64,000 bases of DNA, taken from positions 15,084,522 through 15,148,521 of the forward strand of contig NC_067204.1 of NCBI RefSeq assembly GCF_026262505.1, given 5' to 3'. The translations under genes and the position numbers were made by a program. The notes under the pieces are model-generated. The model was given only the letters and a program-made list of their open reading frames with translations. It made no database searches and was not told where the DNA came from. The DNA comes from Trichomonas vaginalis G3. Its lineage: Eukaryota > Parabasalia > Trichomonadida > Trichomonadidae. Below are positions 16,977-27,513 of the stretch, piece by piece (the stretch's first letter is position 1; each line of letters starts with the position of its first letter).

Positions 16977-17163
16977 TCGACGATAAAAGGATTGATTTTG
17001 AAAAATAAAACTTCGAAATTCAAAATTTCATGAGTCAGGTTGAAAATATACAACATAAATTTGACTCTGATTCTGGTATCTTGCTTGGTATAAATCAAAT
17101 ATCTAGCAAGTTAATGATTTGATCTTTACACTGAATGATATCGAGAATGTCACTTTTTTATTT
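16941..17163. other. Host junction: ACC plus a run of 30 T, then promoter
   Basis: Directly outside the element tip come ACC and a T run at 16944-16973. Element B has the mirror image at its left tip. The rest is A/T-rich host spacer ending in a TCACTT initiator whose A is at 17152. Confidence 0.75.
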
Positions 17164-17865
17164 ATGAGCAAGATTATCAAAGTTTCAGTTATTGTCCCTC
17201 ATAAAGATATTGTAACAATAGAAATATCGAAAGATTCTACAGCCGAAGATGCAAAGAAGATTCTCATTGAGCAACATCATTTTGAAGATGGTAAATACGC
17301 TTTTATTTATTTAGGCAATTTTTTGTCAGAAACCAATACATTTAAACATGTTCCTAATGGAGCAAAGTTGGTTGTATTCATAAAATCACTCGATAAAGTT
17401 CAGAAAGAAGAAGAGGAAGCAAGACTTAAAAAAGAATCGATAATAAATGCAGAAAATAATATTAAAGAATTCATTAAAATTTCACAATTGCAACAGTTAT
17501 ACAACAATACTGAAATTTGGGCAAATTTGCCCGAAATGGGTCAAGTAAGTCAATTACTTCAAAATCCTGCCAATTTATACGAATTTGTATGCTATGATTG
17601 TGATCATACGATCTGTCCTGGAATAGATCCAAATGATATTTTATCAATTATGCTTACACTTTTAGATTATAATATAGAAGAACATTTACCTCCTGTTTCT
17701 GACTTCGACATTGAACTGGAGAGCTTAAACAAGGTCCAGCAAGATATATTTAACTCCGTTTATTCTTCTTGCCAACAACTTGAAAAACCAGTCGTATTGG
17801 CAAAGCTGAAGGAAGTGGATTTCAACAAAGAACAGGCTTTGGCTGAATTGTTTGGCGAAAAATAA
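17164..17865 (+). CDS. Ubiquitin-like domain protein with UBA-like C-terminus
   Basis: The start at 17164 is chosen because a Trichomonas-type initiator (TCACT, A at 17152) lies 12 nt before it. The 233-residue product has a ubiquitin-like fold at about 4-75 (KVSVIVPHKDIVTIEI, then FIYLGNFLSET), a Lys/Glu-rich helix, and a C-terminal three-helix UBA-like region at about 195-232 ending EQALAELFGEK. This UBL-UBA layout is that of proteasome shuttle factors (Rad23, Dsk2/ubiquilin). No Rad4-binding domain is evident, so it is closest to a ubiquilin-like shuttle. Confidence 0.7.
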   Translation: MSKIIKVSVIVPHKDIVTIEISKDSTAEDAKKILIEQHHFEDGKYAFIYLGNFLSETNTFKHVPNGAKLVVFIKSLDKVQKEEEEARLKKESIINAENNIKEFIKISQLQQLYNNTEIWANLPEMGQVSQLLQNPANLYEFVCYDCDHTICPGIDPNDILSIMLTLLDYNIEEHLPPVSDFDIELESLNKVQQDIFNSVYSSCQQLEKPVVLAKLKEVDFNKEQALAELFGEK

Positions 17866-18266
17866 TGTCCAAATGACTGAAAACCGAAATAATATTAATT
17901 GTTTTCAAAAATTTAGGATATTTGATATGTATATAGAGTATATTGATCGATAAATTTACTAGAACTAGATTTGATTGAGTTCTTTTTTCTTATTTCGAAA
18001 ATTTGCATTATAATAATTGAAAAAAATGCATCTGCGAATAAGAAACTTTAAATAAACGTGTTTTTAATTTTCTTTATTGTTATATTCCAAAGAATTTTTT
18101 CAAAATTCCATAATAAAAGAAAAATACATGAAATAAACAAATCCAATCCAAAGTAATCCTTAAAACAATGTCACTCTTTTGAAGAAAAACAAAAAAAAGA
18201 GAGATATGATTTTATAATTTTTTCATTTATTAATAAAAAATAAAACAAAATAAGGAAAAAGCCTTT
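17866..18266. other. Intergenic, A/T-rich
   Basis: This 400-bp stretch separates the 3' ends of two convergent genes. It is A/T-rich with several TAAA/AATAAA motifs that may act as 3'-end signals. No gene or repeat seen. Confidence 0.5.
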
Positions 18267-18827
18267 TTAGAATGAATCGTTGGAAATAACGTTGATGTTA
18301 TCCGATAAATCGCGCTCCATTACTATTGAATGAGTCTTTCCTAAGTTATCATTATAAACTATGTGGATATGGAGTCCTTGAACGACTTTAGTTCTAACAA
18401 AGAGTGTCTTTTCTGGCATAGTGTTGACTCCTTTGATCATAATGTAATATTTAATGAATCTGTAAACCTCTTCAGGTTCATAATCTGGCTTTTGAATTTC
18501 CCAAGCTCCAATCATTCCCAAATTATTTGTATCTGGAGTGTGCTTGAAGTCTGTTAATGAAATTTCGTTGGTGATTGAGACATGTAAGGTAAATTCAACA
18601 ATATCCCTGCCTAATTTGTGTGTTAGATGGATGTTGTATCCGTTTACTACTTGAACTTCAGCACTTTGGAAAACGCAAAGGGAATTTTGATTCTTGTACT
18701 CTGGAAGGATTAATCTAAAGTTTTTGTTGATATATGGGATTACTTTTCTGACATACTCTGTATCGTAGCCAACCTGCTGCCAACCGCCTGGGATTGATGC
18801 ACAGAGAAGAGTTAATGCAAAAATCAT
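18267..18827 (-). CDS. Secreted protein with two cystatin-like domains
   Basis: A 186-residue protein with a short signal peptide (MIFALTLLCAS). Domain 1 (about 13-85) has the cystatin N-terminal glycines (PGGWQ) and the first hairpin motif QVVNG (59-63). Domain 2 (about 106-178) repeats the layout with GAW and KVVQG (147-151). Cystatins inhibit papain-family cysteine proteases, which this parasite secretes in quantity. A double-domain form is unusual for protist cystatins and may bind two proteases. The match rests on motif spacing; no TCA initiator is evident at the ATG. Confidence 0.7.
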   Translation of the reverse strand: MIFALTLLCASIPGGWQQVGYDTEYVRKVIPYINKNFRLILPEYKNQNSLCVFQSAEVQVVNGYNIHLTHKLGRDIVEFTLHVSITNEISLTDFKHTPDTNNLGMIGAWEIQKPDYEPEEVYRFIKYYIMIKGVNTMPEKTLFVRTKVVQGLHIHIVYNDNLGKTHSIVMERDLSDNINVISNDSF

Positions 18828-19380
18828 TTATGTCACTTTTAAAAATTTTGATCGAATTGGTAAAAATTGGAAAAAATATACAAAATACTTTTATATCCAT
18901 TGTAGATAAATTCGTATAAAAATTTTTTATTTCAAATTTTGTTTGCATTCAATATTTGAATGTTGAAATAAAAAGACAAAGATGATATCAAAATAATATT
19001 CCATTTGATTCAATCAAAATTTTTAATTAATACCTTGGAAATTGTCTTCATAATTTTCATTTAAAAAGATGAAAAATGATAGTAATTTAGAGTGTGTTAC
19101 CCTTTTTACGGCTTCAAAAATCCAAAACGATAAATCTTAAGATGACTTACAAAATTAAAAAAGTGACATTAATATTTTGTGATATTTACATTTTATCCTT
19201 CCTTTATAATCGATATGTCTCAAACTTTTACTCATTGAAAATCCGTCAAACATTTCTAAGTAATTACAAATACAGTCTGGAAGTAAGAGTCTTTATTATT
19301 AAAAATATTTATAAAAAAAATAAGCTGACCTGTTCATCAACCTTTGCCAATATTAAATTCTACATGACAGTCTTGTTTAA
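18828..19380. other. Intergenic, A/T-rich
   Basis: No supported gene. A plus-strand frame near 19094 codes for low-complexity Ile/Lys/Phe/Tyr-rich sequence and looks accidental. Confidence 0.5.
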
Positions 19381-21588
19381 TTAATTGTATCTTGCACCAT
19401 TTGAAATAAGAAAATTTGCTATTTCCTCATAGTTCATTCCGCTTATAATGCTTAAAGCAGTGTTTCCATATATATCTTTTTCGTTGATATTTGCACCAAG
19501 TGATACAAGAAGTTCTACTATTTCTTTGCTATTATGCAATGCTGCATTATGAAGTGCGGTTCTTCCATTTTTATCTTTTTCGTTGATATTTGCACCGTGT
19601 GAAATAAGAATTTCGCAAATCTCCGTAGTGCCGTATTGTGCAGCATAGTGCAGAGCAGAATTTTTAAATTTATCTTTTTCATTGATATTTGCACCATGTG
19701 ATACAAGAAGTTCTACTATTTCTTTGTTATTGTATTCTGCTGCAATATGAAGTGCGGTTCTTCCATTTTTATCTTTTTCATTGATTTTTGCACCGTGTGA
19801 AATAAGAATTTCGCAAGTTTCCGTAGTGCCGTATTGTGCAGCATAATGCAGAGCAGTTTTCCCTTCATCATTTTGTTCGTTGATTTTTGCACCATGTGAA
19901 AGAAGAACTTTAACTTCTGCAACATTATTTCTTCGTACAATTGCATGAAGGGCGGTACTTCCATGGTTATCTTTTTGATTGACTTTTGCACCATGTGAAA
20001 GAAGAAGTTCCGTTGTTTCTGTTTTAGTACCATATACTGCATATTGAAGAGGAGAGAAACCAAGCTCATCTTTTTGATTGACTTTTGCTTTGTGTGAAAG
20101 AAGAAGTTCTATCATTTCTTTATAATAAAAATTTGCAGCATTATGAAGAGGTATTTGTCCACTTTTATCTTTTTCATTGGTTTTGGCTCCATGAGAAAGA
20201 AGAAGTTTGGCCATTTCTATATTATTATTATATGATGCATAATGAAGGGGAGTTTTTGCGTTTTTATCTTTTTCATTGATTTTTGCTTTGCGTGAAACAA
20301 GAAGTTCGGCTGTTTCATTATTATTATTTTCTGCTGCATAATGAAGCGCGGTTTTTTTAGAATCATCTGTTTCATTAATTTTTGCGCCATGCGAAAGAAG
20401 AAATTCGGCTATTTCTTTATTATTGTTTATTGCTGCCTCATGAAGAGCGATTTTCCCGCTTTTATCTTTTTCATTGATATTTGTACCATGAGAAACAAGA
20501 AGTTCAGCTGTTTCTTTACTATTATTTTCTGCAGCATAATGAAGAGCGGTTTTTCCATAATTATCTTTTTCATTGATTTTTATATCGCGTGAAAGAAGAA
20601 GTTTGGCTGTTTCTATACTATTATTGACTGCCGTGTAATGCAGAGCCGTTTTTCCAAACAAATCTTTTCCATTGATATTTGCACCATGATTAAGGAAATA
20701 TTCGCTAAGGGATGGAATATCAAACATCGTTGAATTAACAAAACATTTATTATCATCATTCTTTTGATCGAAATAAACCAAAAATGATTCAAGATTTTTA
20801 TATTGTCCGCAATAATCTAAATTAATCTCTATATTGTACTCATTCTTCAAGAATGTAACAAAATCGATGTTGTGTGAAATAATTGCATATTTCATGCATT
20901 CTTCATCTGGCTTTTGATATTTCAAACATTCACTCATGACCTCTGGATTTCGTCCTAAAAATGATAATCGAAGACATGTTTCAGTTATTTTTGAGTTAAA
21001 TTTCGTTCTTAATAACTTGAAACAATCAATTGCTCCATGGTAACAACATAATTCAAGTAATGTTAATATTTCATCAGAATTTGGATAAAAATGGCTGTAA
21101 AGTGTTTTATCTTTATCAAAATCATCGCTTTCAATGAATTGTATGAATCTTTCTTTGTCATTATACATAATTGCTGTGAAAATACTATTTTCTGAATGAA
21201 TGTTGAGATCTTCATTTTGAAATTCTTTGAAATTATTAGATTTGTATAAAGTAATTCCATATTCTTTATAAAACAGGTAGCTGGAAATGGTTGGAATTTT
21301 GTTGACCTCTGTTACATGATATTCATCAGTTATTCGTTTAGCAAGATATAAATATGACTTTGCATAGCGATTATTATACGAAATGATTTTTAAAATATCT
21401 CTTACAATGCTTTTTGACAAATAGTTGTTTGAATTAATCAATTCTGTTTTGATCATTTTGTAGATCGTGTTTAAATCTTCTTCGTTTTCCGTTTTCAGCT
21501 GATACAACGCAGTATATGAATCGATGTAGTATTTATGGATACTACGAAATTCATCATATTTATTTGGGTGAATGTCTTGATCAGACAT
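19381..21588 (-). CDS. Ankyrin-repeat protein with DUF3447-type N-terminus, 735 aa
   Basis: The first 280 residues are a helical module (begins MSDQDIHPNKYDE) shared with the paralogue at 42318; the layout is that of the DUF3447-bearing ankyrin proteins greatly expanded in Trichomonas. It is followed by 13 ankyrin repeats of 33 residues (G-x-TALHYAAxxNxxExxELLxSHGAxxNEKD). The repeats vary in sequence, so this copy is older or less homogenised than the one at 42318. Ankyrin stacks bind proteins; the partner cannot be told. Confidence 0.9.
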   Translation of the reverse strand: MSDQDIHPNKYDEFRSIHKYYIDSYTALYQLKTENEEDLNTIYKMIKTELINSNNYLSKSIVRDILKIISYNNRYAKSYLYLAKRITDEYHVTEVNKIPTISSYLFYKEYGITLYKSNNFKEFQNEDLNIHSENSIFTAIMYNDKERFIQFIESDDFDKDKTLYSHFYPNSDEILTLLELCCYHGAIDCFKLLRTKFNSKITETCLRLSFLGRNPEVMSECLKYQKPDEECMKYAIISHNIDFVTFLKNEYNIEINLDYCGQYKNLESFLVYFDQKNDDNKCFVNSTMFDIPSLSEYFLNHGANINGKDLFGKTALHYTAVNNSIETAKLLLSRDIKINEKDNYGKTALHYAAENNSKETAELLVSHGTNINEKDKSGKIALHEAAINNNKEIAEFLLSHGAKINETDDSKKTALHYAAENNNNETAELLVSRKAKINEKDKNAKTPLHYASYNNNIEMAKLLLSHGAKTNEKDKSGQIPLHNAANFYYKEMIELLLSHKAKVNQKDELGFSPLQYAVYGTKTETTELLLSHGAKVNQKDNHGSTALHAIVRRNNVAEVKVLLSHGAKINEQNDEGKTALHYAAQYGTTETCEILISHGAKINEKDKNGRTALHIAAEYNNKEIVELLVSHGANINEKDKFKNSALHYAAQYGTTEICEILISHGANINEKDKNGRTALHNAALHNSKEIVELLVSLGANINEKDIYGNTALSIISGMNYEEIANFLISNGARYN

Positions 21589-21945
21589 TAAAAAATTTAA
21601 ATGTCATATATTTTCACTGTACAATATGAAAAATATCTTTACATTTGCATATACATCTCACAACATTTGACAATCCTCTCTCATTACGTGAGATTTGCGA
21701 TGAAGATCAATTACCAGTCCATAAAGAACTTTATGCTCATCATAAGAAATAAAACAAACAACTCAATTAGAATTTTAGTAAATTCAATCAAAAATGGAGC
21801 TAGTCACAAAGCAAAAAGGTTTAAAACACGCTTAATGAGTGAGATTTGATCTTGAGCATTACATCTATGGGAAATTAATGTGTATTTCTCAAAAATCATA
21901 ACTAAAAGAATCGTGAAAATGTAAATTTAACGTACAGTAAAACTA
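21589..21945. other. Divergent intergenic region
   Basis: This 357-bp region lies between divergent genes and must hold both promoters. A short frame at 21601-21849 has no family features and is treated as chance. TCATAAC occurs near 21895. Confidence 0.45.
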
Positions 21946-22692
21946 ATGTTAGAGCCAAAAGCATCTGAAGCCGCGATTTCAGCAATTGCTGCGCTACAGC
22001 AGCGCATCAGAGATTTAGAAAAAGAAAGGGAACAACTTTTAAAGGAAAAAGATCATTTTGAAAAGCATGGATTTGAAAATATCATGAGAATTTCAGAAAG
22101 AGAAATGCGATGTGATCAAGCACAAGTTGTCGGAAATGATATTATCAATTATGTCAATCGAATCCAAACAGACGTTCAAAATGCAAAAAAGAAAAATCGC
22201 GAGTTGAAAGAATTATTATTCAATATGGAAGCTGCTTTTCCTGAACTTTCTGGGAATGTTAAATACTCACTTCGTTGCAAACAAGAAATCAAAGAAAATT
22301 CTTATCTTGCTACAGACACTCTTAATGACTATCAGATACTCTTAAGAGATATTATAAGAATAGAGCCAATCAATATTAATGATAATATTCGCACTAAATT
22401 AGATATTATTGATTTTTCAAAGATTCAAATACCAGATTTTGTAGAACCGATTATAGAAGAACTTCAGAGCTGTCCCAAAAATTTCAAAAAAATTTCCACA
22501 AAGAAACAATTCAAAAATGTACAACATATTTTTAAGGCACGTGATTGTATCAGATACATCACAAATAGAATTACATTTTTATCAGAAAATGCTGTTGTTA
22601 CAAAGCGTTTTAATATGTATGACGGAGAAATCTTTGAACTTTACAAAGGATACGCCGAATTATACAAAGAATACAAAAAATTCAAAGTGTAA
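21946..22692 (+). CDS. Coiled-coil protein, 248 aa, unknown
   Basis: The N-terminal 120 residues form a long coiled coil with clear heptads (AALQQRIRDLEKEREQLLKE). The C-terminal half is helical and charged. No domain is recognised. The coiled coil suggests a cytoskeletal or scaffolding role, but that is only inference. The N-terminal segment ASEAAISAIAALQ is Ala-rich. Confidence 0.7.
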   Translation: MLEPKASEAAISAIAALQQRIRDLEKEREQLLKEKDHFEKHGFENIMRISEREMRCDQAQVVGNDIINYVNRIQTDVQNAKKKNRELKELLFNMEAAFPELSGNVKYSLRCKQEIKENSYLATDTLNDYQILLRDIIRIEPININDNIRTKLDIIDFSKIQIPDFVEPIIEELQSCPKNFKKISTKKQFKNVQHIFKARDCIRYITNRITFLSENAVVTKRFNMYDGEIFELYKGYAELYKEYKKFKV

Positions 22693-23562
22693 CAGCTTCC
22701 ATGAAAATGGTTGGCATTGGTTTGTTTTGTTTCGAATTTTGGAGCTTTAGAGTTGGGATGTATAATTATTTATTGCAAATGTCATTTGCAAAGATGCTCA
22801 AGATAGTGCTTTCAGAAAATTTTAAAGAAATAATGAGATACCTGTGAGAATTCAAGATGATTAGCGTATATAATGTTTGTTATTTTGTTTGAATAAAATT
22901 TATAACGTATGTTTATAATGATTAAACTTAAACACTAGCTCACTTATGAAGTGTAGGATGTTATTACATTATTAAAATCTCTCAAATCATCAATGATCAC
23001 ATAAATGGCCTCCTGTTAGATTGAGAAGAAAATAATCGTTCGGCCATTAATGGTGGTTCCGTTTGTTACATGCTACGTTGCCAGTAACTTGCAAAAACCA
23101 ACCAATAAATGGGTAGGTAAACGGCATGCTGCTTTGTTACAGGATGTCAGACAGCCTATCCAATAATTAATTATTTTTTCAAGAGAATTTGAAATTTTTT
23201 TATCTTCAATAGTCTATTTTTCGTCTTATTACGCATTATTTGATTTCATAATGGCGACCTTATTGATCATCGTTAACTTTTTTTCGATTTATTATTACAA
23301 AAACTAATTTTTGTCTTTGATTTAATTTTTCGTCTGTTCTCTTTTACTTATCTACTTAGATATGGCCGGAAAAGGTATATTTCCATTTGAATTCTTCTAC
23401 AGCTGAGTAAAATATTTTAAATTTTGTCTTTTTGAATTAATAGTTAAAAGTAATGAGATACTGATATGAGCAATGGTATTCGTGATTTAAAACCTTTGTT
23501 TCAATTTAAAAGAATACAAAATAACAAATAATTTTTATAAAAAACAAAAATAATGAACAATT
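22693..23562. other. 870-bp intergenic region with a GC-richer patch
   Basis: Mostly A/T-rich. Positions 23000-23165 are clearly less A/T-rich and contain CGTTCGGCC and GTAACTTGC-type sequence. I could not fold them into a known RNA. A 14-codon frame starting MAGKG at 23362 is too short to call. Confidence 0.4.
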
Positions 23563-24930
23563 TTAGAGTCCATTGATGGAATCCAGTAGTTGTTCAGCTA
23601 ATACTGATGCATTTTGTTGAGTTTCGGATTCTTTATCAAATGATTGAGAAATTGATTCCAAAGACTCATTGAATTCACTTGAATTCAGAATAGGAAGCAG
23701 TTTTTCTGAAAAAGCTGATTTGCCAAGCTTTATTTCAGAAACTAAATCAAAAAACATCTGAATAACCAAAAATGTTTCTTCACAGAAGTCGCGATAAAGA
23801 ACATCAGCCATTATACTAAAGAAATTAACATCATTGCTGTTGAAAAATGAAATAACTGAAGAATTATCTCTTTTTTCAAGAAGAGCAACGATAACTCGAG
23901 AAGCCGATGTTTGTAAAAACTGAGAATAGTTTTCTAAGTCGAGTAAAACGTTTCCCAAAGGAGGAACAACAGCCAAATTGAATGCTGTTTTGTGTAATGA
24001 AATTACGTTAGCTAATATACGAAAAGAAATGGATGTTGGTGTTTTCTCCATGTTTGTAGCTACAACTTGAGTAAGAACTTCAATTATATTATTATTATAA
24101 AAATAATTAACTGTATCTGATGCAACGAGAACATCAATCAATTCACATGCATTTTTGAGTTGGAATAAGTTCATTTCTGGAATAATTTGTATCATTTGTT
24201 GAAATTCTTGACGAGAAAACAATAATTCGGCGAATGCAGGCATCAATGATCGAATAAACTCTAAAGTATAGAATAATGTATCAGTAAGAGAGTCTATTGA
24301 TTGAACAACTTTATTAAATATTTCGATTAACGTGTCCTGATCTAAATGTTCTCGTATTAACTGTAAAACTTGTAATGAATATTGATATGTAGATTGATTA
24401 TCTAATGCTAGATATGCTTTGTTGGGAATTCCTAACTCAATTACGTTTTCAATTTGTTCTTCATGTTGGCAAAGGAAATAATGAAGTCTTTTGTATGATT
24501 CGCTTGTATTTGTCTTTTCAAGTAATAATTCTAAAAGGTTTTGATGCTTTTCGAATTCAATATCAAATAAATCTTTGTAAAAACCGAACAAATTATATAA
24601 AAATGAAGCTGCCATTGATGAAAATGGATCTTTCTTTGAGTATGAGTCTATTTTCCCTTCTAAAATGTTATATAAAACTGAAAGAAAAGTTTCATCAGGG
24701 TAATCGATCTCGCAAAACAGGTTTGGTTGCATTGTTACGCACATGTATCCCATTTCTAATGCTCTATTTATGTTTTCTGGGATAAATGTATGAATTAAAT
24801 CGATTATCTTTTGATTACTATTAGGTGCTCGAAACATTAGTATATCATTTGGTATTTTTGAAAATGTCTGTGTTGATTTTCGTTTTTCTTCGATGTCTTG
24901 ATCCTTGCGTAACATTTGATTTACATCCAT
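23563..24930 (-). CDS. ARM/HEAT-type helical repeat protein (paralogue 1)
   Basis: The start is set at MDVNQMLRKD (24930) because a TCATT initiator lies about 16 nt upstream; the frame is open a little further. The 455-residue product is made of pairs of amphipathic helices, as in armadillo/HEAT proteins, with a short N-terminal basic segment (QDIEEKRK) reminiscent of an importin-type tail. It is related in layout to 27514-28776 and 32544-33920. Such proteins bind peptides or other proteins; cargo or partner is unknown. Confidence 0.7.
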   Translation of the reverse strand: MDVNQMLRKDQDIEEKRKSTQTFSKIPNDILMFRAPNSNQKIIDLIHTFIPENINRALEMGYMCVTMQPNLFCEIDYPDETFLSVLYNILEGKIDSYSKKDPFSSMAASFLYNLFGFYKDLFDIEFEKHQNLLELLLEKTNTSESYKRLHYFLCQHEEQIENVIELGIPNKAYLALDNQSTYQYSLQVLQLIREHLDQDTLIEIFNKVVQSIDSLTDTLFYTLEFIRSLMPAFAELLFSRQEFQQMIQIIPEMNLFQLKNACELIDVLVASDTVNYFYNNNIIEVLTQVVATNMEKTPTSISFRILANVISLHKTAFNLAVVPPLGNVLLDLENYSQFLQTSASRVIVALLEKRDNSSVISFFNSNDVNFFSIMADVLYRDFCEETFLVIQMFFDLVSEIKLGKSAFSEKLLPILNSSEFNESLESISQSFDKESETQQNASVLAEQLLDSINGL

Positions 24931-25418
24931 TTCAAAAAATGAATTCAATACCAATTTGAAATGGAATAATAGGAAAAAATATATCTGAAAATTCACTATG
25001 TATTCAAGAAATGAAAGAGATTTTAATTGTTTTTTGCTAAAAGATAAAATCGAAGGAATATTTTATGGTAAAATGTATTTAGAATGATTTTTATTATTGT
25101 TTGATAGTTTTGAAATTTCCAAAAAATATTTGATTTTTAAAATTCCAGCAAAATTACCTTGGAAAATAATTTCATTTTTTGATTTTCAAAATTTTTTTGG
25201 AATTTTTTTCGCCAACAAAGCTTGGCATTTAAATTAACTATTTATGTACAATTAATATTTCTTACTTTCGCATTAATTTTATAAGTTTGTATATCAATTA
25301 CTCTTGATATGGCAAATTTAAATGAAAAATTTAAAATCTAAACTTTTATGCTTTCATATTTTTTCATCTCGAACATCATCATTGCAAAATTTCATTGACG
25401 TTTGTAAAAAAACAAAAA
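24931..25418. other. Divergent promoter region
   Basis: This 488-bp region between divergent genes is very A/T-rich. It ends in a TCATT initiator (A at 25394) for the gene at 25419. Confidence 0.5.
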
Positions 25419-26072
25419 ATGGAAGATATTGCTGCTCCTCCCGAAGTAAAGGAACAAATACAACAGAGAATGAAAGATTCGAAGGTAATTAGTGACATGG
25501 AAAAGCGTGTTCTCGATGCTTTAAATGTAGCTGCAAAAGAAATTGTTAATAACGTGCCAATCGAAAAATCAGCATTATTACACGATCCATTCAAGAACGA
25601 AACAGAATATACAGTCATGGCTCTTTCTGCTATTGTTAAGTTCTTAGAAGAAAAGGGCTACAATTTTGCTTTAAAAGCTTTAATTGCAGAAACCAATTTC
25701 AAAAATGCCGATAAATACGAAGCTCCCAATATCAAAGACATTTTGGATAATCTAATGGAACAGGAAGAGGAAGAAAATTTCGAAGTCGTCGATGATCAAG
25801 ATGAACAAAACGATGAAGATGATCATCAACAAGAAATAGACGATGATTCAGAGCAAGACTTATCAATTGATTTATCAGATGAAAACTCTGATGAAGAAAT
25901 TCCGAAAGCAAAACCTCAGCCTAAGGTTGAAGAAAAACCTGTTGAAAAGAAACCAGAACCTACACCAGCATTCTTCCAACAGTTTAACCAACGTAAAATA
26001 CCTCCAGCACAAAATATCAAGAAGATTGATTTTGATTCAAACTCATATATTGTATCTGTTAAAGACTTATAA
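25419..26072 (+). CDS. LisH-motif protein (FOP/OFD1-like N-terminus)
   Basis: The ATG at 25419 is preceded by an initiator TCATT 25 nt upstream. The 217-residue protein has a LisH-like motif at about 67-94 (ALSAIVKFLEEKGYNFALKALIAET), then a very acidic stretch (about 105-160) and a Pro/Lys-rich tail. Its layout resembles FOP/FGFR1OP and related centrosome or basal-body proteins, in which LisH makes dimers. Trichomonas has several flagella, so a basal-body role is plausible but unproven. Confidence 0.65.
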   Translation: MEDIAAPPEVKEQIQQRMKDSKVISDMEKRVLDALNVAAKEIVNNVPIEKSALLHDPFKNETEYTVMALSAIVKFLEEKGYNFALKALIAETNFKNADKYEAPNIKDILDNLMEQEEEENFEVVDDQDEQNDEDDHQQEIDDDSEQDLSIDLSDENSDEEIPKAKPQPKVEEKPVEKKPEPTPAFFQQFNQRKIPPAQNIKKIDFDSNSYIVSVKDL

Positions 26073-26247
26073 TTATTTACTTACTTTTGTTGTAAACAGA
26101 AATTCATCAAAAGTGACACCTCAGAAAAGCTAAAATATTGAATTTTTGGAACTTTTGATAGAGCACGTTTTTAAATATTAATTAAAGTAAATGTATATTT
26201 TGTAAAGATTCTTTTTAATAAAAAATAAAATTTTGAAGAAGAACACA

Positions 26248-27167
26248 AAATCTTCTGAAAAATAATATCACATAAACTCATATTATTTTCTAATATAAAC
26301 TATTTTATATAAAAATCAAATTCAATGATCTTAAAAGCGAAGGATAAACCTCAAAATTTACGAATATAATGAGTGGGAATATAATGCTTATCTATCATAA
26401 AACCATATGAAATATCAATTTTTGCTTTACGCCTAATTTTTGACGACAATTAGCAAAAAATGTTAAATGTTAACACTCAGTCCATTTGAATATGAAAAAT
26501 AAAATTGACTTTGATTAAATGTTTTTATTTATCATGCAATTCTTCTTGCGACCAAAGATTTGAATAAAAGTTCAAAAAATAAGATAGCTTAAAAAATAAT
26601 ATACGGTAGTGTTTACTAATAGATGAATAGTATATAAATTCTATTAAAATGGATTTGATCCAAAAAATATAAAACCAAAAATAATTGTTATAATTTAAAT
26701 GAAGAAGTAATTTAAAACGATTTTATTTATGATCAAATTTTATATATTTTTTTGGATCAAATCCATTTTAATAGAATTTATATACTATTCATCTATTAGT
26801 AAACACTACCGTATATTATTTTTAAGCTATCTTATTTTTTGAACTTTTATTCAAATCTTTGGTCGCAAGAAGAATTGCATGATAAATAAAAACATTTAAT
26901 CAAAGTCAATTTTATTTTTCATATTCAAATGGACTGAGTGTTAACATTTAACATTTTTTGCTAATTGTCGTCAAAAATTAGGCGTAAAGCAAAAATTGAT
27001 ATTTCATATGGTTTTATGATAGATAAGCATTATATTCCCACTCATTATATTCGTAAATTTTGAGGTTTATCCTTCGCTTTTAAGATCATTGAATTTGATT
27101 TTTATATAAAATAGTTATATATTAGAAAATAATATGAGTTTATGTGATATTATTTTTCAGAAGATTT
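26248..27167. mobile_element. 0.9-kb near-perfect palindromic (foldback) element
   Basis: Arms of about 425 bp (26248-26674 and 26738-27167) are inverted copies with very few differences, separated by about 63 bp. There is no coding capacity. The ends read AAATCTTCTGAAAAATAAT. A terminal-repeat foldback or MITE-like DNA element is the simplest reading. The near-identity of the arms shows recent origin or continuing correction between arms. Confidence 0.85.
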
Positions 27168-27513
27168 CATTCTATATGCCTATGAAAAGTACTCTCAAAA
27201 CTAACTTTTTCCTAATTATAATTAAATCTAGAATATTGTATTATGCTTAGTATTATTTCATTTTTCTCATTCAAATTAGAATTTACAAATGTCAAAAAAT
27301 TGAGAGCTGTCACTTTTGATGAATTTCTGTTTATTACACTTTTTCCATTACAAGCAACTATTTCTTCTTCTAATCTTAAAAAATCTTATCGAATCATATT
27401 AATGCTTCGAGAAATTCCGTACTTTTCATTCCAATCAACGGAAATGAATGTACTAATCATATGTAAAGAGTTCAATGATACTCCAAAAAGTGCCATTTTT
27501 CCAATTTTTTTTT
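27168..27513. other. Intergenic region before ARM paralogue 2
   Basis: This 346-bp spacer contains frames without family features. It duplicates a motif from 26090-26110 (AATTCATCAAAAGTGACA, here inverted at about 27305-27330), which suggests local rearrangement around the palindrome. Confidence 0.45.

Noticed and set aside
19094-19384. Plus-strand 96-aa frame
   Set aside because: Low-complexity A/T-driven composition and no initiator or family features.
23362-23403. Start of a histone-like gene (MAGKG) followed by an intron-like GTATAT
   Set aside because: Only 14 codons; no downstream exon of a histone is seen before the next gene, and no consensus 3' splice motif was found.
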